Made by a program: the position numbers and the translations under genes. The notes below the pieces were generated by a model. It ran no database searches, was not told where the DNA came from, and saw nothing but the letters and a program-made list of their open reading frames with translations. Below are positions 26,724-35,320 of a DNA stretch of 63,172 nucleotides, one piece after another; the first letter of the stretch is position 1, and the number at the start of each line of letters is the position of its first letter. Origin of the DNA: Bacillota bacterium (GTDB lineage: Bacteria; Bacillota; Clostridia; Lachnospirales; Anaerotignaceae); assembly GCA_022791155.1 (NCBI GenBank), contig JAAVYN010000036.1, positions 1 to 63,172 on the forward strand, written 5' to 3'.

Positions 26724-27452
26724 TCAGTTCTCAGCAATTTCACTGCTGCTGAAAATTCTGTTTTTATTGATTTCAACACTGTCGACTTTGCCGTCCATAA
26801 GATGAATAATTCTGTCAGCATAAACTGATATTTCCAAGTCATGTGTGACAATAATCACTGTTTGATTGTTCTTTCGTGCCAAATTCATCATCAGATCCAT
26901 CATTTGATATGTTGTTTTTGTGTCCAAATTTCCTGTTGGCTCATCAGCAAAAACAACTTGCGGATTGTTGACAAATGCCCTTGCAATTGAAACTCTTTGC
27001 TGTTGTCCGCCGCTTAGCTGAGACGGTTTGTGATTGGCTCTGTCAGCAAGTCCAACGGCCTTAAGCATTTCCATTGCCCGCTCTTTTCTTTCTTTGACAG
27101 GAACTTTCTTAAAAATCAGAGGAAGCGTCACATTTTCAAGCGCCGTAAGTGTTCCCAAAAGATTGTATGATTGAAACACAAAACCTATGCACTCCTGTCT
27201 AAAACGCGCAAGCTGATCTTCCGTCATTCGTTCAATATGTTTTCTATGTATTATAATTTCGCCTCTGCTTGGCTTCTCAAGGCCTGAAATGAGGTTGAGC
27301 AATGTGCTTTTGCCCGATCCAGAAGTTCCCAAAAGACAGCACACTTCCCCCTTCGAGAAATCCAGAGAGACATTGTTAACAGCTATAATTTTTTCATCGC
27401 CCATTCTGTATACTTTTATAAGATTATTTATTTTTATTATATTTTCGCCCAA
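26724..27452 (-). CDS. MacB/LolD-type ABC transporter ATPase
   Basis: Cytosolic ATPase of 242 residues. It has Walker A GTSGSGKST (about 42-50), a Q-loop in GFVFQSYNLL, signature LSGGQQQR (near 146), Walker B VVFADEP and the switch His in VTHD. Start is TTG with GGAGGGG. It pairs with the permease at 23246-24529, encoded one gene downstream. First gene of the three-gene set. Confidence 0.93.
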   Translation of the reverse strand: MGENIIKINNLIKVYRMGDEKIIAVNNVSLDFSKGEVCCLLGTSGSGKSTLLNLISGLEKPSRGEIIIHRKHIERMTEDQLARFRQECIGFVFQSYNLLGTLTALENVTLPLIFKKVPVKERKERAMEMLKAVGLADRANHKPSQLSGGQQQRVSIARAFVNNPQVVFADEPTGNLDTKTTYQMMDLMMNLARKNNQTVIIVTHDLEISVYADRIIHLMDGKVDSVEINKNRIFSSSEIAEN

Positions 27453-27674
27453 CAGCTCCCCTCCTTTCTCCTTTTTTATGTGTCAGACGTCAAAACATAT
27501 AGTTTTGTTCCATAAAACCAAAAAATTCTCCAATGTTAACTATAGCATGGCTGCAAAAATCTTTCTATCAAAAAAGTATTAATTTATTATTACTTTTTTC
27601 TTAAACAATTATATATATATCATGTATCAAACTTGTATAAAAATTTTTGGCTGTAGACTTTTGTTTTTTTGTTG
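27453..27674. other. Divergent intergenic region
   Basis: AT-rich spacer between the ABC operon and apgM. I found no unambiguous minus-strand promoter. A plus-strand promoter for apgM lies at its right edge. No hairpin or repeat seen. Confidence 0.4.
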
Positions 27675-27703
27675 TTGAATTTGCGCCGCCAATGGTTTAT
27701 AAT
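27675..27703 (+). promoter_or_regulatory. Promoter of the apgM-type gene
   Basis: TTGAAT (27675-27680) and TATAAT (27698-27703) with a 17-nt spacer, about 48 nt before the ATG. Confidence 0.8.
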
Positions 27704-27750
27704 TTTTCTGAAATATATGGAACAAATAAAACACAAAAGGAGTAAATGCT

Positions 27751-28947
27751 ATGAAATATATTGTTATGCTCTGCGATGGCATGGCGGGCTATCCTCTCGA
27801 CAGCCTTGGCGGCAAAACCACGCTGATGAAAGCAAACAAACCAAACATGGACAAAATGGCAAAAACATCCACAATGGGCATTGTCAAAACAGTTCCTGAC
27901 GCACTTCCGCCTGGAAGCGACGTTGCAAACATTGCCGCAATGGGATTTGATCCAACATCATGCTACACAGGCCGGTCGCCCCTTGAAGCTGTGAGCATGG
28001 GCATAGACATGAAAGACTCTGACATCGCAATACGCTGCAACCTTGTAACTCTCTCTGAAGAAGAAAATTATGCAGAAAAAACAATGCTTGATTACAGCAG
28101 TCAGGAAATCACAACTGCTGAAGCCGCACAGCTCATAAAGGCCATAAATGAAGCTTTCAAAACTGAAGAAATCGAATTTTTCCCCGGAATAAGCTATAGA
28201 CATTGCATGATTTGGCACAATGGCCCTTCTGGCCTGATCCTCACACCACCGCATGACATTTCCGACAAAAAAATAACCGAATATGTTCCAAAAAATGAAA
28301 TTCTCCTTGAACTTATGAAAAAAAGCTACAATATATTAAAAGATCACCCTGTTAACAAAGAAAGAATTGCCAAAGGGCTTAACCCCGCAAACTCAATATG
28401 GCTTTGGGGCGATGGCACAAAACCACGCATTCCAAACTTCAAACAGTCACGCGGCTTAGACGGCTCTGTCATATCGGCGGTTGATCTCATAAAGGGCATA
28501 GGCATTTCAACCGGTTTCAACGTTGTGGAGGTTGAGGGTGCAACCGGAAACATAAACACAAATTTCCACAACAAAGGAAAGGCCGCTTTTGAAGAACTCA
28601 AAAATGGCAAAGACTATGTTTTCATACACGTTGAAGCTGCTGACGAATGCGGCCACCGCGGCGAGGCCGAAAACAAAATCAAATCAATTGAATATATAGA
28701 CGATCAAATCATAGGCTTTCTCGCAAAAAATCTTGAGGAAGCAGGTGAAGATTATACAATGCTCATAATGCCCGATCACCCAACACCAATATCCACAAAA
28801 ACCCATGCCCGTGATCCCGTTCCTTTTATGATATACAGAAGCAATTCCCCAACTCAAGGGCGTGACAAATTTGACGAGGAAGAGGCCAAACTGACCAAAA
28901 TTTATTTCAACAATGGCATAGAGCTTTACAAAGAATTTCTGAAATAA
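27751..28947 (+). CDS. apgM: ApgM-type cofactor-independent phosphoglycerate mutase
   Basis: Alkaline-phosphatase-superfamily enzyme of 398 residues, similar to archaeal-type 2,3-bisphosphoglycerate-independent phosphoglycerate mutase. Metal-binding landmarks are VMLCDGM at the N-terminus, the Ser region LPPGSDVANIAAMG, HVEAADECGHRGE and MPDHPTPISTKTHARDPVPF. A close subfamily has been proposed to be a homoserine kinase, and length and sequence fit either. ATG follows AAAGGAG with its own promoter upstream. No threonine genes are adjacent, so glycolysis is my first choice, with modest confidence. Confidence 0.8.
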   Translation: MKYIVMLCDGMAGYPLDSLGGKTTLMKANKPNMDKMAKTSTMGIVKTVPDALPPGSDVANIAAMGFDPTSCYTGRSPLEAVSMGIDMKDSDIAIRCNLVTLSEEENYAEKTMLDYSSQEITTAEAAQLIKAINEAFKTEEIEFFPGISYRHCMIWHNGPSGLILTPPHDISDKKITEYVPKNEILLELMKKSYNILKDHPVNKERIAKGLNPANSIWLWGDGTKPRIPNFKQSRGLDGSVISAVDLIKGIGISTGFNVVEVEGATGNINTNFHNKGKAAFEELKNGKDYVFIHVEAADECGHRGEAENKIKSIEYIDDQIIGFLAKNLEEAGEDYTMLIMPDHPTPISTKTHARDPVPFMIYRSNSPTQGRDKFDEEEAKLTKIYFNNGIELYKEFLK

Positions 28948-29352
28948 ATTTTTCATCAAAAAGCACGCCTTATGTGTACACTATAAAAAAATTAATTATA
29001 AACATAAAAAAATAACAATCATATAACTTTCCGCGTGTCATATCAATATGAAAAAAAGATGGTCTGCAAGCTAAAGCTATTTGCAGCATTGCAGAACCAA
29101 AATATTGAAATTTTATTCTGCCAATCAGCCCATTTGCGTTCGGCAGAAAGCCGAGTTTTCGCCAATTATAAAACAAAGACATCTCAGCTAAGAAGCTTGT
29201 GTTTACACTGCAAATTAAAATGACACGCAAAAATCGGGTAAAATTACAAAAAGGATAGTTAATTAACAAACAATATTGTTTGCTATCTATATCATTCATA
29301 TATTTTATGTATGTTTTGTATACATTGCCTATAATAAAATGTTTCACTGCTA
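28948..29352. other. Intergenic region with inverted repeats
   Basis: No supported gene. A 9-bp inverted repeat (GCGTGTCAT at 29033-29041, complement at 29220-29228) encloses about 180 nt with several small hairpins, for example CTGCAA/TTGCAG near 29064-29086 and CGGC/GCCG near 29141. A 16-bp perfect palindrome lies at 29267-29282, flanked by GATAG/CTATC. A 125-codon minus-strand frame spans the area but lacks a ribosome binding site. Confidence 0.5.
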
Positions 29353-29381
29353 TTGATTTTTATATCACAAGAGGATATAAT
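29353..29381 (+). promoter_or_regulatory. Promoter of the dehydratase operon
   Basis: TTGATT (29353-29358) and TATAAT (29376-29381), spacer 17 nt, giving a leader of about 110 nt. Confidence 0.8.
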
Positions 29382-29423
29382 AATAGACGTATAGATTCGT
29401 GGTATCGGGTTATTTTATAAACA

Positions 29424-29441
29424 TAGTTAATTAGCTAACAA
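29424..29441 (+). promoter_or_regulatory. Rex-like operator in the leader
   Basis: TAGTTAATTAGCTAACAA fits the Rex consensus TTGTTAA-N4-TTAACAA at 12 of 14 defined positions. It lies about 36 nt after the expected transcription start. Rex senses NADH/NAD, which suits a fermentative reductive pathway. The assignment rests on the motif only. Confidence 0.45.
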
Positions 29442-29496
29442 AATAAAATAATATATAGCCGTCCCACTAATAAAATATTTCAAGGAGGTGTTTTTA

Positions 29497-30276
29497 ATGT
29501 ATTCTATGGGCATTGACATCGGTTCTGCGTCATCAAAAGTTGTTATACTCAAAGATGGCACAGAAGTTGTCGCGGCCAGTGTTGTTCAGTCAGGAACTGG
29601 GTCTTCAGGCCCCAAAAGAGCTTTGGAAGAGGCGTTTTCAACAAGTGGTCTTGAAATGAGTGATATGGCCAAAATCGTTGCCACAGGATACGGACGGTTT
29701 GCCTTTGAGGAAGCTGACAAGCAAATCAGCGAAATAAGCTGCCATGCCAAAGGCATTTACCACCTCGTGCCAACGGCAAGAACAATCATTGATATAGGCG
29801 GTCAGGATGCCAAGGCAATACGTCTTGACAGCCGCGGAACTGTGAGCCAGTTTTTCATGAACGACAAGTGTGCCGCCGGAACAGGCCGTTTCCTTGACGT
29901 CATGGCAAGAGTTCTTGAGATAAAAATTGACGAAATGGCTGAATATGACAGCCGTGCTACAGAAGTTGTCAGCGTCAGCAGCACATGCACCGTTTTTGCT
30001 GAGTCAGAGGTTATCTCCCACTTGTCAAACGGCGTTTCAAAAGAAAATATAATAGCGGGCGTTCACGCGTCTGTGGCAAGCAAGGCTTGTGGTCTGGCCT
30101 ACAGGACAGGCCTTGAAAATGACGTTGTAATGGGAGGAGGCGTTGCTCAAAACGCCGGTGTTGTAAAGGCAATTAGCCGCGAGCTTAAACGCCCTGTCAT
30201 AGTGGCGCCCAACCCCCAAATCACGGGCGCTCTCGGCGCAGCACTGTTTGCCTATGATGAAGCAAAAAAATCATAA
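29497..30276 (+). CDS. 2-Hydroxyacyl-CoA dehydratase activator
   Basis: ATP-dependent, Fe-S activase that injects one electron into the dehydratase (HgdC/HadI/LcdC family). About 259 residues in the actin-like ASKHA fold, with the N-terminal phosphate loop MGIDIGSASSK. Cys 125 (NDKCAAGTG) and Cys 164 (SSTCTVF) would coordinate the [4Fe-4S] cluster bridging the homodimer. VMGGGVAQN is at the C-terminus. AAGGAGG 8 nt upstream selects ATG at 29497 rather than GTG at 29488. First gene of a four-gene operon. Confidence 0.96.
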   Translation: MYSMGIDIGSASSKVVILKDGTEVVAASVVQSGTGSSGPKRALEEAFSTSGLEMSDMAKIVATGYGRFAFEEADKQISEISCHAKGIYHLVPTARTIIDIGGQDAKAIRLDSRGTVSQFFMNDKCAAGTGRFLDVMARVLEIKIDEMAEYDSRATEVVSVSSTCTVFAESEVISHLSNGVSKENIIAGVHASVASKACGLAYRTGLENDVVMGGGVAQNAGVVKAISRELKRPVIVAPNPQITGALGAALFAYDEAKKS

Positions 30277-30297
30277 TATAAGGAAAGAGGGATTTTA

Positions 30298-31563
30298 ATG
30301 ACTGAAACAGAAGGTATGACTTCAAAACAAAAATTGGCATACTATCAAGAAAAACTCTATCAGGATGCTATGGATGCAAGAGGAAAAGGCGAACTTGTTT
30401 GCTGGTCTTCTTCAATTGCTCCAAGCGAATTCTGTGAAGTTATGGGAATTCATATGATTTATCCTGAAAACCATGCTGCCGCTGTTGGTGCAAAGCACGG
30501 CGCTTTAGACATGATTGAGCTTGCTGAAAGAAAAGGCTATTCCCTTGACAACTGCTCATATGCAAGAATCAACCTCGCTTACATGGATCTTCTCATTGAA
30601 CAGGCCAAAACAGGCGTTACGCCTGAAGCGCTTGAGAACTGTCCGGCTCCAAAAATTCCACTGCCTGATGTCATCATCACATGCAACAACATCTGCAACA
30701 CTCTGCTTAAGTGGTATGAAAATATCGCCGTTGAACTGAACATCCCTTATATCATAATCGATGTTCCATATGTTCACACATGGCCAATCCCTGAATATAC
30801 AAAAACATATATTGTTGATCAGTTCAGCTATGCAATCAAACAGCTTGAGGATCTCACAGGCAAAAAATTCGACTATGACAAATTCGTTGAAGTTCAAAAA
30901 CAAGTTCAGCGCTCCGTTCATGAATGGGACAGAGCTATGGGAATGGCAAGCACAGTTCCTTCCCCTCTTAACGGCTTTGACATGTTCAACTTTATGGCGC
31001 TGATTGTTTGCGCAAGGGCAAAATATGCCGCTGAAGACACATTCAGAACTCTCGCTGAAGAACTTGAAGCAAAAGCCGAAAGAGGCGAAGACGCTTTCAA
31101 GGGCGGAGAAAAATATCGTATTGCATGGGAAGGAATTGCCTGCTGGCCATATCTTTCACATACATATAAATCTCTCAAATCCCTTGGCTGCAACATGGTT
31201 GGCTCCACATATCCAGGCGCATGGAGCATTCACTATGATGTTGGAGACTTGCGCGAAATGGCTGTTGGCTATTGCAAGATGTATTCCAACACATGTCTTG
31301 AAAACAAAGTTAACGTTATCAGCGACGTTATTGAAAACACAAAATCAACTGGTATAACATATCATCTTAACAGAAGCTGCAAGCTTATGAGTTTCCTTAA
31401 TGTTGAAACAGCCGAAATAGTTAAAGAAAGAACGGGCGTTCCTTATGTAAGTTTCGATGGCGATCAGACAGACCCTCGTAACTTCTCACCGGCACAGTTT
31501 GACACCCGCGTTCAGGCTTTGGCTGAAATTATGGAGCAGAATAAAGCTGCTCAGTCTAACTAA
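30298..31563 (+). CDS. 2-Hydroxyacyl-CoA dehydratase subunit A
   Basis: Larger dehydratase subunit (421 residues, HgdA/HadB/LcdA family), which removes water from (R)-2-hydroxyacyl-CoA through a ketyl radical. Cysteines placed like the cluster ligands of the family are 86 (DNCSYAR), 129/133 (TCNNIC) and 361 (NRSCKLMSF). ATG follows AGGAAAGAGGG, 21 nt after the activator gene. The substrate (lactoyl-, 2-hydroxybutyryl-, 2-hydroxyisocaproyl- or phenyllactyl-CoA) cannot be settled from sequence alone. Confidence 0.95.
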   Translation: MTETEGMTSKQKLAYYQEKLYQDAMDARGKGELVCWSSSIAPSEFCEVMGIHMIYPENHAAAVGAKHGALDMIELAERKGYSLDNCSYARINLAYMDLLIEQAKTGVTPEALENCPAPKIPLPDVIITCNNICNTLLKWYENIAVELNIPYIIIDVPYVHTWPIPEYTKTYIVDQFSYAIKQLEDLTGKKFDYDKFVEVQKQVQRSVHEWDRAMGMASTVPSPLNGFDMFNFMALIVCARAKYAAEDTFRTLAEELEAKAERGEDAFKGGEKYRIAWEGIACWPYLSHTYKSLKSLGCNMVGSTYPGAWSIHYDVGDLREMAVGYCKMYSNTCLENKVNVISDVIENTKSTGITYHLNRSCKLMSFLNVETAEIVKERTGVPYVSFDGDQTDPRNFSPAQFDTRVQALAEIMEQNKAAQSN

Positions 31564-31575
31564 GGAGGCGTTGAC

Positions 31576-32697
31576 ATGAGTAAAGCAGATACAATAATAT
31601 CAAATTTGAAAGCAATTTCCGACAATCCTAAAAAAGCCGTTGAGGATTATATGTCCAAAACAGGCAAAAAAGCCGTTGGTTTTCTTCCAGTTTATGCACC
31701 TGAAGAAATCATTTATGCCGCTGGCGTTCTTCCTGTTGGCTGCTGGGGAAAAGCACAAAAAAACATATCAAAAGCCAATACATATCTTCCTGCATTCGCA
31801 TGTTCAATCATGCAATCTATAATGGAAATGGAAATTGATGGTGTTTATGACGTGCTTTCAGCCGTTGTTGTGTCCTCTCTTTGTGACACACTGAAATGTA
31901 TGGGCCAAAAATGGAAAGGCACCAGCCCTGTTATACAGTTTGTTCATCCTCAAAACAGAAATTTGGATTCGGCAAACGATTTCCTTGTTGAAGAATACAA
32001 ACTAATCCGTTCAAAGCTTGAAAAAATACTTTCAGTTGAAATCACTGACGCCGCCATCAATTCTGCAATTGATGTTTACAACGAAAACCGTCAGGTGATG
32101 AGAGAATTTGCGGCAATCTCTGGTGATTATTCCAAAACAATCACTCCTGCCAAACGCCATGCTATAATCAAGTCCAGATTTTTCATGGACAGAGCAGAAC
32201 ACACAGCTGTCATCAAAGAACTCATTGCCGAGCTTAAATCAATGCCAAAAGAGCCGGCTGAGGGCAAGAAAGTTATACTCACAGGCATAACAGCAGAGCC
32301 TGATTCAATGCTTGACATATTCCAAGAATTCGGCCTCACAGTTGTTGCCGATGATTTGGCTCAGGAATCAAGACAGTTCCGCGTTGATGTTCCTGAAGGA
32401 AACGAGCCTCTTATGCGTCTTGCAAAACAATGGCAGGACATGTATGGCTGTTCCCTTGCAACAGACAGAGACAAAGCAAGAATTCCAATGCTTGTTGACA
32501 TGGTTAAAGACACAGGTGCTGACGCCGTTATTGTGTGCATGATGAAATTCTGTGACCCTGAAGAATTCGACTATCCTCTTATCTATCAGAAATTTAACGA
32601 TGAAGGAATCAAAAGCCTCATGATAGAAGTTGATCAGCAGGCCGGCTCAATGGAACAGATAAGAACAAGAGTTCAAAGTTTCGTTGAAATGTTCTAA
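31576..32697 (+). CDS. 2-Hydroxyacyl-CoA dehydratase subunit B
   Basis: Second dehydratase subunit (373 residues). From memory it resembles both LcdB of Clostridium propionicum and HadC of C. difficile over the whole length. Shared blocks include PEEIIYAAGVLPVG, YLPAFACSIMQS, CDTLKCMGQKWKG, DDLAQESRQFRVDVP, MMKFCDPEEFDYP and the end RTRVQSFVEMF. Conserved cysteines within these blocks bind the subunit's own cluster. It follows subunit A by 12 nt with AAGGAGG. Confidence 0.95.
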   Translation: MSKADTIISNLKAISDNPKKAVEDYMSKTGKKAVGFLPVYAPEEIIYAAGVLPVGCWGKAQKNISKANTYLPAFACSIMQSIMEMEIDGVYDVLSAVVVSSLCDTLKCMGQKWKGTSPVIQFVHPQNRNLDSANDFLVEEYKLIRSKLEKILSVEITDAAINSAIDVYNENRQVMREFAAISGDYSKTITPAKRHAIIKSRFFMDRAEHTAVIKELIAELKSMPKEPAEGKKVILTGITAEPDSMLDIFQEFGLTVVADDLAQESRQFRVDVPEGNEPLMRLAKQWQDMYGCSLATDRDKARIPMLVDMVKDTGADAVIVCMMKFCDPEEFDYPLIYQKFNDEGIKSLMIEVDQQAGSMEQIRTRVQSFVEMF

Positions 32698-32715
32698 TAT
32701 ATACTAAAGTCAAAT

Positions 32716-32766
32716 TTCCCGGGCAGACAACACTCTTCCCGGGAATAACAGCAGTTTGAAACTGCT
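32716..32766 (+). repeat. Two tandem hairpins between dehydratase and CoA-transferase genes
   Basis: TTCCCGGG (32716-32723) pairs with CCCGGGAA (32738-32745). Right after it, AGCAGTTT (32750-32757) pairs with AAACTGCT (32759-32766). Neither has a T tail, so partial termination or protection and processing of the upstream message is more likely than full termination. Confidence 0.7.
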
Positions 32767-32815
32767 CAATAAATAAACTTTCATCAACTTTTTATAAAAG
32801 GGAGGAATTTTTACA

Positions 32816-34153
32816 ATGACAAATTTCCAAGAGCAATACCAAGCAAAACTTACAACACCAGATGAGGCTGTTAAAGTGGTTAAAGACGGCGACTGGGTTT
32901 ATTATGGCGAGTTTGTGACAATCACACCAGCTCTTGACGCCGCTTTGGCCAAAAGAAAAGACGAACTTCATGACATACATATTGAGACATGCACTCTCAA
33001 AATGAACACAAAAGTTTTTGAAGTTGACCCAGGCCAGCAGGTTTTTGACATTGATGACCGTTCTTTGACAGCTCAGTCCCGCAAACAAAACTGCTATCAC
33101 ATTCCAGGCGCATATCATGAGTTTGATCGCCTTGTCAGAACAAGAAGAATGAACGTTGCTTTCATTGCTTGTTGCCCAATGGACAGCCATGGATATTTCA
33201 ACACATCAACAACTTGCTCATATATCCCTGGCCTTCTTGAAGTTTGTGATTATGTAATCATAGAAGAAAACGAGTCCTTCCCTGTTGTATATGGCGGTGA
33301 ATTCACAGCCATCCACATTTCACAGGTTAACGCTGTTGTCAAAGGCGACAATCAACCACTTGAATCTCTCGGAAAAGGCCCTGCAAGCGAGGCTGACATA
33401 AAAATTGCCGAAAACGTAATGAATGAATTGGAAGACAGATGCTGTCTCCAGTTTGGTATTGGCGGTATCCCTGACAAAATTGGTGAAGCTATTGCTAAAT
33501 CCGATTTCAACGACTTTGGCGTTCACACAGAGATGATGATGGATTCATTCATGACTCTTGCAAAAGCCGGAAAAGTTACAAACAAATTCAAACAAGTTAA
33601 CAAAGGCAAAATGGTATACACATTCGCCATGGGTTCATCAGATCTTTATGAATTCCTTGACAAAAATGAAGGCTGCATGAAACTTCCAGCCAACTATACA
33701 AACGATCCATTCGTAATTTGCCAGAATGAGAAAGTTTTTGCCGTTAACAACTGCCTCCACATCGACCTCTACACACAAGTTTCTTCTGAGTCTGTAGGCC
33801 CAAAACAGATTTCTGGCGTTGGCGGACAATGGGACTTCATATATGGCGCTTTCCGTTCCAAAGGCGGAAAAGGTTTTGTTTGCCTCAACTCAACAGCCAC
33901 AAGAAAAGACAAAGAAGGCAATGTAAAAGTTGAATCAAGAATTGTTCCTTCTTTCACACCTGGCACAAACGTAACATTGACACGTTTCTTCACATATTAT
34001 GTTGCAACAGAGTTTGGATGCACAAACATGAAGGGACTTTCCACATGGGAAAGAGCAGAGGCAATCATCAACCTTGCTCACCCAGACTTCCGCGACAGCC
34101 TCATCAAAGATGCTGAAAAATTTGGCATTTGGAGGGCTTCCAACAAGAAATAA
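32816..34153 (+). CDS. Family I CoA-transferase (acetyl/butyryl/4-hydroxybutyrate type)
   Basis: Transfers CoA between acyl-CoA and a carboxylate; 445 residues of the acetyl-CoA hydrolase/transferase family. The catalytic Glu is at about 239 in GVHTEMMMDS, following the glycine loop GIGGIPDKIGEAI. C-terminal GGQWDFIYGAFRSKGGKG and ATEFGC complete the fold. In this operon it probably activates the 2-hydroxy acid and releases the final acid, a job done by HadA (family III) or Pct in the known pathways. ATG with GGGAGG. Confidence 0.9.
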   Translation: MTNFQEQYQAKLTTPDEAVKVVKDGDWVYYGEFVTITPALDAALAKRKDELHDIHIETCTLKMNTKVFEVDPGQQVFDIDDRSLTAQSRKQNCYHIPGAYHEFDRLVRTRRMNVAFIACCPMDSHGYFNTSTTCSYIPGLLEVCDYVIIEENESFPVVYGGEFTAIHISQVNAVVKGDNQPLESLGKGPASEADIKIAENVMNELEDRCCLQFGIGGIPDKIGEAIAKSDFNDFGVHTEMMMDSFMTLAKAGKVTNKFKQVNKGKMVYTFAMGSSDLYEFLDKNEGCMKLPANYTNDPFVICQNEKVFAVNNCLHIDLYTQVSSESVGPKQISGVGGQWDFIYGAFRSKGGKGFVCLNSTATRKDKEGNVKVESRIVPSFTPGTNVTLTRFFTYYVATEFGCTNMKGLSTWERAEAIINLAHPDFRDSLIKDAEKFGIWRASNKK

Positions 34154-34170
34154 TTGTGATATATAAACTC

Positions 34171-34198
34171 GCCCTCAGCCTCCGCGCTGGGGGTTTTT
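34171..34198 (+). terminator. Terminator of the dehydratase operon
   Basis: CCCTCAGC (34172-34179) pairs with GCTGGGGG (34186-34193, one G-U pair), then TTTTTAT. Confidence 0.88.
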
Positions 34199-34508
34199 AT
34201 ATTTAACATACATAATTCGAACTCAACAAATGTCACTATGCATAATGAAACCAATGCATTTTAGAAAGCAAAATTTTGAAATATATTTTCTAACACGACA
34301 GCCACAACGAGCTATATCACTTTCCCACAATAAAAAATAGTTCTCTTATTGACACACTGTGTCATCAGCAAACAAGCTTAATTTTTAGCCCTTTCCCACA
34401 CAAAATTATCTTTTGGCCACTGTTCAATCATACCGTTTTCCAAAACGTGGAACTTTTCAATCGTTTTTACGTATCTATATATATCAGTTTACAGAAAGGG
34501 AGATATTT
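34199..34508. other. Intergenic region with a small palindrome
   Basis: AT-rich spacer without a gene. TGACACACTGTGTCA at 34350-34364 is a perfect 7-1-7 palindrome of unknown role. No convincing promoter for the following lipoprotein could be chosen. Confidence 0.4.
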
Positions 34509-35162
34509 ATGAAAAATTTGTTGGCATTATGTGGCATAATCATGATTACACTTTCATTCACTTCATGTGCTGAAAAAAATACATATGGTGAAACAACAAA
34601 CGATGACACCGACAAAAAAATTTTGAGCACTGATATATACACTAAAAACACTGACACTGAAGACACAAACACCACCAATATAGTCGAATATGAACATAAT
34701 TATGCTAAAATAAGTCTTGAGCTTCCATGCGAATGGGAGCATTCTATAACTGAATATTCTGAAAACGAAAATTGTTTTGGCATAACTTTCTGGCCCAAAA
34801 CGTCACCAGAAGGAAAAATCAATTTCTTCTTTTACAAAAATTTTGGAGTGTGTGGAACAGAGCTCTCTATCGAAACAATTGAATTTGAAAATGGAAATGT
34901 TGGATATAAAGGTACATATGACGGCCACAATTTTTGGAACTTCATCCAATTTCAAAATGCATCTGGAAGCTATGTTGCAACAACGGAATGTGATGACACA
35001 TGGTGGGAAAAATATGAAACTGAAGTTATGTCAATTTTAGAAAATGCTCAAATTGAAAACGACATCACAAACGAAGAAAATGCTTTTGAAATTTCAATGT
35101 CAAATTCGGAAAACAAAAAATCTTCACGCAAATCACATTTTGATTTTGAAACATATTTCTGA
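34509..35162 (+). CDS. Putative lipoprotein of unknown function
   Basis: A 217-residue exported protein. A signal peptide (MKNLLALCGIIMITLSF) ends in FTSC, an acceptable though not ideal lipobox, so lipid attachment at Cys about 19 is likely. A Thr/Asp-rich linker (about 25-60) leads into a domain with WEHSITEYSENENCFGITFW and several Trp residues, reminiscent of small PsbP-like or DUF lipoproteins, without a firm family match. ATG chosen from AAGGGAG. Stand-alone. Confidence 0.7.
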   Translation: MKNLLALCGIIMITLSFTSCAEKNTYGETTNDDTDKKILSTDIYTKNTDTEDTNTTNIVEYEHNYAKISLELPCEWEHSITEYSENENCFGITFWPKTSPEGKINFFFYKNFGVCGTELSIETIEFENGNVGYKGTYDGHNFWNFIQFQNASGSYVATTECDDTWWEKYETEVMSILENAQIENDITNEENAFEISMSNSENKKSSRKSHFDFETYF

Positions 35163-35320
35163 AAAATATCTTTTTGTTATCTCCCAATTCGCTTTTGTGT
35201 TCACTCCATGTTGATGAAGAAATTCATTTTTTTCAATGCTGACAAACTATATGGATGAAGCAAAACTGAACTTCTGACTAAACCAGGCATTGGAAAACGA
35301 AAAGTGGAAGTTTCCAATCT

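Noticed and set aside
23246-27452. Lantibiotic or bacteriocin export/immunity locus
   Set aside because: No precursor peptide or modification enzyme nearby; the permease is MacB-like with a CARDB surface protein.
28970-29347. 125-codon minus-strand frame in an intergenic region
   Set aside because: No ribosome binding site, no recognisable domain, and it overlaps structured DNA and repeats.
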